Below are positions 57,723 to 64,000 of a stretch of 64,000 bases of DNA, one piece after another (within the stretch, counting starts at the first letter, position 1; each line of letters opens with the position of its first letter). Source of the stretch: Anaspis maculata (lineage: Eukaryota; Arthropoda; Insecta; Coleoptera; Scraptiidae); contig OX421967.1 in assembly GCA_949128115.1 (NCBI GenBank), forward strand, positions 23,576,635-23,640,634. The letters run 5' to 3'. A program made the translations under genes and the position numbers. Below the pieces are notes generated by a model. That model was not told the origin of the DNA and did no database searches. It saw only the letters and a list, made by a program, of their open reading frames with translations.

Positions 57723-59020
57723 CATCAAACTGCGTAAACATATTTTGGTGGTTATGTGAGCTTTTTTTAATTCATATAACCTTCGACAAATCGGCCCTCA
57801 AGCAAGTAAACATGTTTACGGCATAAATATTCAAATTTGAAGGACAGGTATGCCTATGTAAGTAACTTAATGGCGAGGAAACTCATCTAGTATAGGCTCG
57901 TAATTTCATACCTTCAGGATATTTCAGCATCAAAGCATGCATCCCGTTATGATCGAATCCATTAAGCCAGTGCTTGTTTTACAAACACCTACAAAGACTT
58001 TGGTCTAAATTCCATCTTCGCTTTGAAGCTTTCGCCGATAACGCAGCTCTGTTTCACTCCTGTGATTCCATCTGCCAATAGCAGCAGTATATTAGAAATT
58101 ACGTGCCGGGATTGTTGTTGTGTTTACTTCTCGACGTGGGACTTGAAGATTCATCTTCAGTAGAGAATGAGAGCATATACGCAAGGAATCTTCAGTCAAT
58201 AAGACCGACAGACGGGTACATTTTGAATAAAAAATAATTATTTCATTTGGAAGGGTACTTGTAGAATTTCTTATCTATAAACCCAGGTCTTTTTACAGTT
58301 AGAGATAAATTATTTCGGTTGGCACACAAAAAAGCTTGAGGATTTATGTGAGAACAAGTTGGCCATGCCCCTTCTTTCGAAAAAATTCATCTTCGGCGCT
58401 AGTTTGCTCGCTTCGCTCGCACTGCCAGCACCTTTTTTGCAATAATAATGATTGTTGATCAAACATTTTTGTCGAGGGGGCATGTAGTCGTTCAACATTT
58501 CCCGGTACGATATCAGGTACTTCCCAATAGGACCATTGCATGGTGTTGGTTCAGCCTGTCGCCGCTTGGTGGCTACCAGTCGCGACTTGATGTCGGTGGC
58601 ACAGCGCTTGCGCCAAAATTATCAATCGGTTCCCTATATGGATTTGGTTTGTTTATGTTTGGTATGCAAATTGGTCAAGGTTTAATGTCAGTGGGAGTGG
58701 TTAAATTTTAGGTTATCTCTCTTCCTTGAACTTCGAGCGCAGTGCGGCACACAACAAATGTAGGCCATTTTTCAGCGTCGACAATGACAGAGAGATGGTG
58801 GTAGGCAAGTGGCGAAGTGACATAAATGTCAGGTTATTTGCCGTCTGCAACAAAGTGTCAAAAATGACGCGATTGACAGACGATTTGACGTTTCGCAATA
58901 CCAACTGACAAACTTGAAGTCCCTGAGTGGGCAAATTTTGCCATAAGCACTACGCAATCGCCCGATTCGGCCTTGATCGTTTACCTTCCCCAAATACCTA
59001 GCTCTTTTTGCATAGCTTGA
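57723..59020. other. Intergenic stretch after Rph
   Basis: No gene is recognised. Short frames around 58450-58930 overlap on both strands and lack splice context. Confidence 0.45.
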
Positions 59021-59021
59021 A

Positions 59022-59635
59022 TCACTGCCAAGCATTCATGTTCCGTCGACGTGTATAGTTTTGCTCAGCTGTATTTATTGAACGAATCAAGCAAAAAAAA
59101 AACATCTTGATAAATTTTTTCTTACCAATGAGGGTTTTTCGAACACACGCAATACAATCCAAGTTTCTATAGATGAGAGCTTGCAGGGTAGGCCAAAAAT
59201 TATTGTTCAATCGCTCCTTGGCCTCACCACCCATTGAGGGTTCCAGCTTCCTTGACAAGCCTCTCCCATGTGACTTTATCATGCTCTTATAGAGCTCGTT
59301 TTTTTGTCTGATGGCTCACGAAGTGCGATGACAGAAGCAGCAGCAATCCATATTAACATTTATCAGCCAAAGATATTCTTCTGGCTATTTCTATTGCTCC
59401 TGATCCATCCTCTGTTATCAATGTCCCAAAATTAACAAAATCTTCTCTTGAACGTGAAACCAGTCCATCTTCTGCAGCATCTTTGCATTTTCCTACCTTT
59501 AATTTAATCAGTTCAGTATTTTCCTGCTTGATTTGAAATCCCATTCTATTGGCTTGTTTCTCCAGTGTCTCAAAGCTCTTTCTTACAGACTTTTTGCTCT
59601 TCACATCATCACCTCTCAAACGCAGTTAAACAACG
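59022..59635 (-). pseudogene. LINE reverse-transcriptase C-terminal remnant
   Basis: The minus-strand frame 59619-59353 reads KSFETLEKQANRMGFQIKQ and FGTLITEDGSGAIEIARRI, the region after the YADD box in many insect non-LTR retrotransposons (thumb, then the conserved F-x-LGT-x-IT ... EI-x-RI segment). Beyond a stop it goes on with residues like YGLLLLLSSHFVS and, in another frame, a W-x-x-LV-x-EA ending. Stops and frameshifts mark it as dead. A related segment of about 200 bp recurs at 60250-60450 in the same orientation. Confidence 0.7.
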
Positions 59636-59636
59636 G

Positions 59637-60147
59637 TGTCGTCACGGATTCTTTGTTTCAAATCAACCCTAAAAGCCTGAAAACCGTCAACTTCATATTG
59701 CTTCGCATTTTGCGCTTGGGCTCTTTTATAATTGAGAGACGAACGTTCAAACACACACTGTTTATTACTGCGTGCTACTAGACACGAGTCAATTATTATT
59801 CGCACTAAGAAAACGCTCTAAATAACTTCGCCAATTACTCGCTCGATGTTGAATTCAATACTGGTGGCTTATCGGTGCCTACATTCTCCGACTGTCAACT
59901 TCTACAATTTTCCACTGGTTTTCTGGCAAATTTCACATTGACCGCACCATCTAGATTGCGACGGTTCTCGAAACCTTGATCACCTTCGCGTGTAATTCCG
60001 GCGTGCCTTAGACCGGGCACCTCCGCTAATTGGGAAGATGTGTTCTACTCGCACGTTGAGGTCTCCAGGTTATTTCGAACGTTCCAGGGCCCACGCGTAT
60101 GCTCTCGAATGCACTGGAATTGCACAAGAGCTTCGTAACCCGTAACA
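59637..60147 (-). mobile_element. LTR remnant, minus orientation
   Basis: The minus strand begins TGTTACGGGTTACGAAG and carries AGTAATAAACAGTGTG. It is similar throughout to 34885-35378. The far end is degraded (GTGTCGTCACGG), and no clean target duplication was found. It lies between two copies of the LINE-like segment. Confidence 0.55.
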
Positions 60148-60249
60148 CTGTGTTCAACCTGTCTAGAAGACTCGCGTGTGCTCTCAAATGCAATAGAATC
60201 ACACGAGAGCCTCGCGATACCATACTTTGTACTTTTCAATCATAGAAGG

Positions 60250-60450
60250 CTACATGGCTTGAATCATTGCCAAGCATCCATGCTTCTTCCAGGTATAGCT
60301 TCTCTCTGCTATATTAATTGAACAAATCAAGTAGCAGGATACCAGCTTTATCTTTTTTTTTACCGCTGAGCATATTTCGAACACAAGCAATACAATTTAG
60401 ACTACTATACATAGATGAAATATTGTAGGGCGGATCAAAAATACCTACTA
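60250..60450. repeat. Direct repeat of 59013-59208
   Basis: Shared landmarks are CATTGCCAAGCATCCATG, ATTGAACAAATCAAG and AACACAAGCAATACAAT. It is probably part of the same LINE family. Confidence 0.6.
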
Positions 60451-60514
60451 AGCTACGTTATTGTACATAAATCACTGGAATGAAAAACTGAGTTGCCCCT
60501 TAATATACATACTA

Positions 60515-61690
60515 GAGGAGGCCACGGAATTTCGTACATCAATTTTTTTGTCAATCCAAAAAAAGCGACAAGCTTCATTATTGTAATTATGACCTGATAA
60601 AATAAAAGACGACTCCTGGCTTCATGATGAATATAGGTACTATAGTAGGTTCACTTCTACTGTGATTCTAGTTGGCTGGGCAAATTTTCCACTTCAGCAT
60701 TGTAGGCGTGCTGCCGTTTTACCAGGTGTGAAACTGGCTTCTCTAAAAGTAAAATTATGTTTCTTATCAAAGTGGTATTGAAACCTTGGAAAACTGACCT
60801 TGTCATACGTGGAAGTGCGACTAGGGGGGCGCAGAGCTGTATTACGGTGATTCAGACACCAAAACCACACGGGGTCGCATTCATTCTAAGTCATCTTGAC
60901 GGCGGTCATTCAGACAGGGCTGACAAAAACTCGTCCCGCTTAGCCCTAAAACGAAAACAAATTGCAAAATAAAGGTACTCACGTCAATTCCGGTCTAATA
61001 CGCAACTTTGAGCGGCTGGGTTTTTTAAATTGTGTTTACGTTTACATATTAAACTTTTACACGAAAATTCTTCTGCCCACGATAGACCGCCGCAGCGATC
61101 CTTGTTTCGGGAATAGTTCAGGGCTTGGCGTGGCTTTTTGGCTGGAAGAAGCGAAAGGGTTGATAATTCCATAGCCACAGAGTCCTTTCTTTTGGACGAA
61201 GGTCTTGCATATTCTTTAGTTTGGAGCATAAGAAAGTTGAACAGGCTTGAAAATATTTTTGACAATGAATGTCAAATGTCAAGGCAAGGCTGCTTTGATG
61301 TATTTGTTCATCGGCGAAAATTGAAAACAAGTCGAAAACTTGCTGCATTTTCCAATAAAATGGAAAAAAGCGCCAGACATCACGCCCCGCAAAAATGTTC
61401 CGTTCATCTGCAGAAAAGATCCACAAAAAATGTGTCTCCAAAGTGATCCGGACGACTTCGTGTGTTGTCTTGAATTATTGTGCCGAGTATCGCCGCATAG
61501 CAGCCTACCGCGAAGAAAGTTTTAAAGCTTTTCTATTTTTCACATTTGGAAACTTGGAAACAAAATCTCACAGCCGACTAGAATCACGGTAGAAGTGAAC
61601 GTACTATATGTGGAAACTCCTTTTATTGCCATATACCACCTTTTTAGAACAACAAAAACTTTGATGTATGAAATTCCGTGCTCCCTACCA
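60515..61690. repeat. 1.2 kb palindromic element
   Basis: CACGGAATTTCGTACATCAA on the left is mirrored by TTGATGTATGAAATTCCGTG on the right. Further in, GTTCACTTCTACTGTGATTC pairs with its complement near 61577-61600. No target duplication was determined. Confidence 0.65.
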
Positions 61691-63060
61691 TACCTACTTT
61701 ATGACGTTCTTGAAGGCTTCACAATAAAAAAGCTTCATTGCTGATAGCATATGAGATTTTTAGGTTCGTCCGCAAGATTTCCTCTCAGTATTGACTCCAA
61801 TTTGAATACCTACCCCCAAGGAAGCGCTCACAAACTTGAAAAGAAATTAAGTGCCGGTATATAGCCAAGCATTCTTGTGGAAATTGTAATACCCACATGT
61901 CCAGAATACCAATAAAATGGCGCACTTTATGCCCTCATGCATAATATTGTGTATATGTACGAAAAGCAATCAAAAAACTTTTCCAATTACAAATTCCGGC
62001 ACGTGTCGGAATTTATTTTTATGAAAACCGACCGGTACACGCCAGATCTGATTTATTGAAACATGTTTTTCCATTATTGTTTCCAACAAAATGCTTTGCA
62101 TATTTATCAACGACTGACCGCCAAGTATTTTCGACCGATGAATATTTAATATAAAAGGCGACCCTCCGCTATGTCGATGCTGGGGGTGAATCCCGCAATC
62201 CATTCGTATCGTCCGACCGTCCCCATTCGAGAAGAATCAGGACATAAATGAAAATAAAATAAAACACGCCGGGATTATAAACTGTGACCAGGGGAAACTG
62301 AATTTCTATTCAGCAAAATTTATGCAAAAAAAGTGGTCATTGTCATGAGAAGCCTTTTTATGTTCCCTTTGATAAATATACAGCAAAGCTCTGCCACAAA
62401 ATCATATTTCATTTTTAAAGGTGGTCGCTGTATAAATAGAAGCCAGCAGAGAGATTTTGGATTTTATTCTTCGATTTATATTAGGGGTAGGTAGTGGCAA
62501 AAACATCAAGCAAATATTTGAGTGAGTTTCCTCCGAATGTTCCCCCTTTGTTGTTTCAAGAGATCAGGAAGGGGCTGGGATATAGGATCCGTGTGCTGAA
62601 ATATTAAACGTTTTATTGATATTAAATTTTTATTACCTACCTATCCCTGATGATGTGTCTGACAGTGAATTATTCATGCGAAAAAATTTGGATCAGGATT
62701 AAGATTTAATAGAAGAAGAAAAAAGTAATAAACTCAATATACTGAGCTCAAAGTCTTATTTTGTGGTATTAAAAAAAAGGTTAAAGTGGAACGCCGGAAA
62801 AATCCAGCGCTCGATTTATTTTCAGCGTTCAAATTTGATTGCATACTTAATTGAAAAGGAAATTGCGAACAAGAAGTGGCTTAATGATAAATTGATAGAC
62901 ACCTAGTTAAACTACTTGAACACAACACGGCTTGGAAACGGACGAGAAAAATCAATCAAGTAAAAATGTTCAATTAAATCACGGGAAGAGAATTCAATGT
63001 CAACATTATCAATCCAAATATGGAAAACATTTTCGCTGGTGTTGAAGAGTTGTCGTCCCT
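61691..63060. other. AT-rich intergenic stretch
   Basis: Nothing gene-like was recognised. Confidence 0.4.
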
Positions 63061-63065
63061 AGGGA

Positions 63066-63520
63066 TGGGCGATATCGTCATCCGGATATCAAAGTTTGAT
63101 AAGAAAAAAATATCGATAATTATTGATATATCAAATATCGATAATTATCAAAGTATCAAAAATTGACAATTATCAAAATATGTATGAAAAATCAATAATT
63201 ATCAAAGTATCAAATATTGATAATTATCAAAATATCAAATATCAATAAATATCAAAGTATCAAAAATTGATAATTTTAAAAATATCAATATAAAAATAAG
63301 GATATTGTAATAACATGAAAAAATTTATCACTATGTTCAATCTTGACTTGCATGATGAGTGAAACTTATTACTTCTTTGGCAGTCTTTGGTCTTTATATT
63401 TTATTTAAAATGATATTTTGATGTTATGATAACCATTGTCTATGATATTCTGATAATTATCAATATTTGATATTTTGATAATTATCGACATTTGATATTT
63501 TGATAATTATCATTATAGGG
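63066..63520. repeat. AT-rich GATAATTATC/ATCAAATATC repeat block
   Basis: The left part repeats TATCAAA and AATTATCAAAATATC. The right part (63400-63510) repeats the complement TTTGATATTTTGATAATTATC, so the block folds back. It begins with GGGATGGGCGATATCG. Confidence 0.7.
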
Positions 63521-63714
63521 CTATCTGTTTTGAAAAATTCTATATACATACTACGAAATCATTTATACAATAAGTAATTTCAATTTACACTTTACCCTTT
63601 TACTCTGTTCATATTCTTATTATTATGTTATACCTTTTTGAAATGTATTCTTTGTTGATATAGCAACCCAAAGTGTTGGGAAGAAGTAATTTTTAAATAA
63701 AATTTCTATATATA

Positions 63715-64000
63715 CAGGGTGGTCCGACTTTTAAGTCATTAAATTCAAGGATTGATAGAGAATGAAAAATGAAGGGGACTTTCTTCAGAAAACATATTTG
63801 AGAAATGTCTAGTAACAGAGATACAGCCCTTCAAAGATGGAAATAAATAATCGTTTTTTCCGCATAACTTTTGAACCGTTCAACCGATTTAATTCAAAAT
63901 AGAAGTAAAGGTTTACTGAAATTATCCCCTGTCAAACAATCATAACATGTTCCATAAAAAGTTTCAGGAGCGTAGACATTACGGGGTGTCCCTACTTTTC
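63715..64000. mobile_element. Left part of a CAGGGTGGTCCGAC element, cut by window end
   Basis: TA (63713-63714) is followed by CAGGGTGGTCCGACTTTTAAG, the terminal form of the TA-flanked CAGGGTG family. The right end is outside the window. Confidence 0.5.

Overview
The window looks like arthropod nuclear DNA, probably from an insect with a repeat-rich genome: AT-rich, gene-poor, very long introns, GT-AG splice sites, AATAAA signals and dozens of transposon footprints. A hemipteran is plausible from the general repeat style, but the sequence does not prove it. One host gene is certain: a rabphilin orthologue (Rph) on the plus strand, with six coding exons between 25472 and 57626 that encode a protein of about 581 residues (helical Rab-binding region, FYVE-type zinc finger, SGAWFF motif, C2A, C2B). 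Two introns of about 15 kb each hold most of the window's repeats.

Layout. 1-10477: intergenic DNA with dispersed repeats and one solo LTR. 10484-21084: a 10.6 kb mobile element with 2.06 kb near-identical terminal inverted repeats (TIRs), AG/CT termini and a perfect 6-bp target duplication, the signature of Polintons/Mavericks. It lacks the polymerase, ATPase, protease and capsid genes. It keeps the 3' end of a Polinton-type integrase and carries two intact cargo genes, a 219-aa unknown protein and a 455-aa protein with Psq and CENP-B-like DNA-binding domains but no DDE domain. It also carries a 12-copy 59-bp array in which every unit has a TGACGTCA (CRE) palindrome. 21901-25364: a 3.5 kb TA-flanked foldback element ending about 100 bp before the Rph start codon. 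25472-25945: Rph exons 1-2. 25946-40733: intron 2, with a three-deep nest (hAT-like element, foldback, Harbinger-like MITE), a foldback split by a solo LTR, two more LTR remnants and segmental duplications. 40734-42308: exons 3-5. 42309-57325: intron 5, with two hAT-like elements with 8-bp duplications, TA-flanked foldbacks, a tRNA-derived SINE, a solo LTR, a Ty3/gypsy RT scrap and nested Harbinger-like MITEs. 57326-57722: last exon and poly(A) signals. 57723-64000: intergenic DNA with a LINE remnant, an LTR remnant, a palindrome and AT-rich repeats.

The most interesting object is the Polinton-derived element. Its parts (GAGA tracts in the TIRs, 15-bp-phased GTAATTAC boxes near both ends, a CRE-bearing array, and a Psq protein of a family known to bind GAGAG) suggest a self-contained DNA-binding system on a non-autonomous Polinton. 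That functional link is inference.
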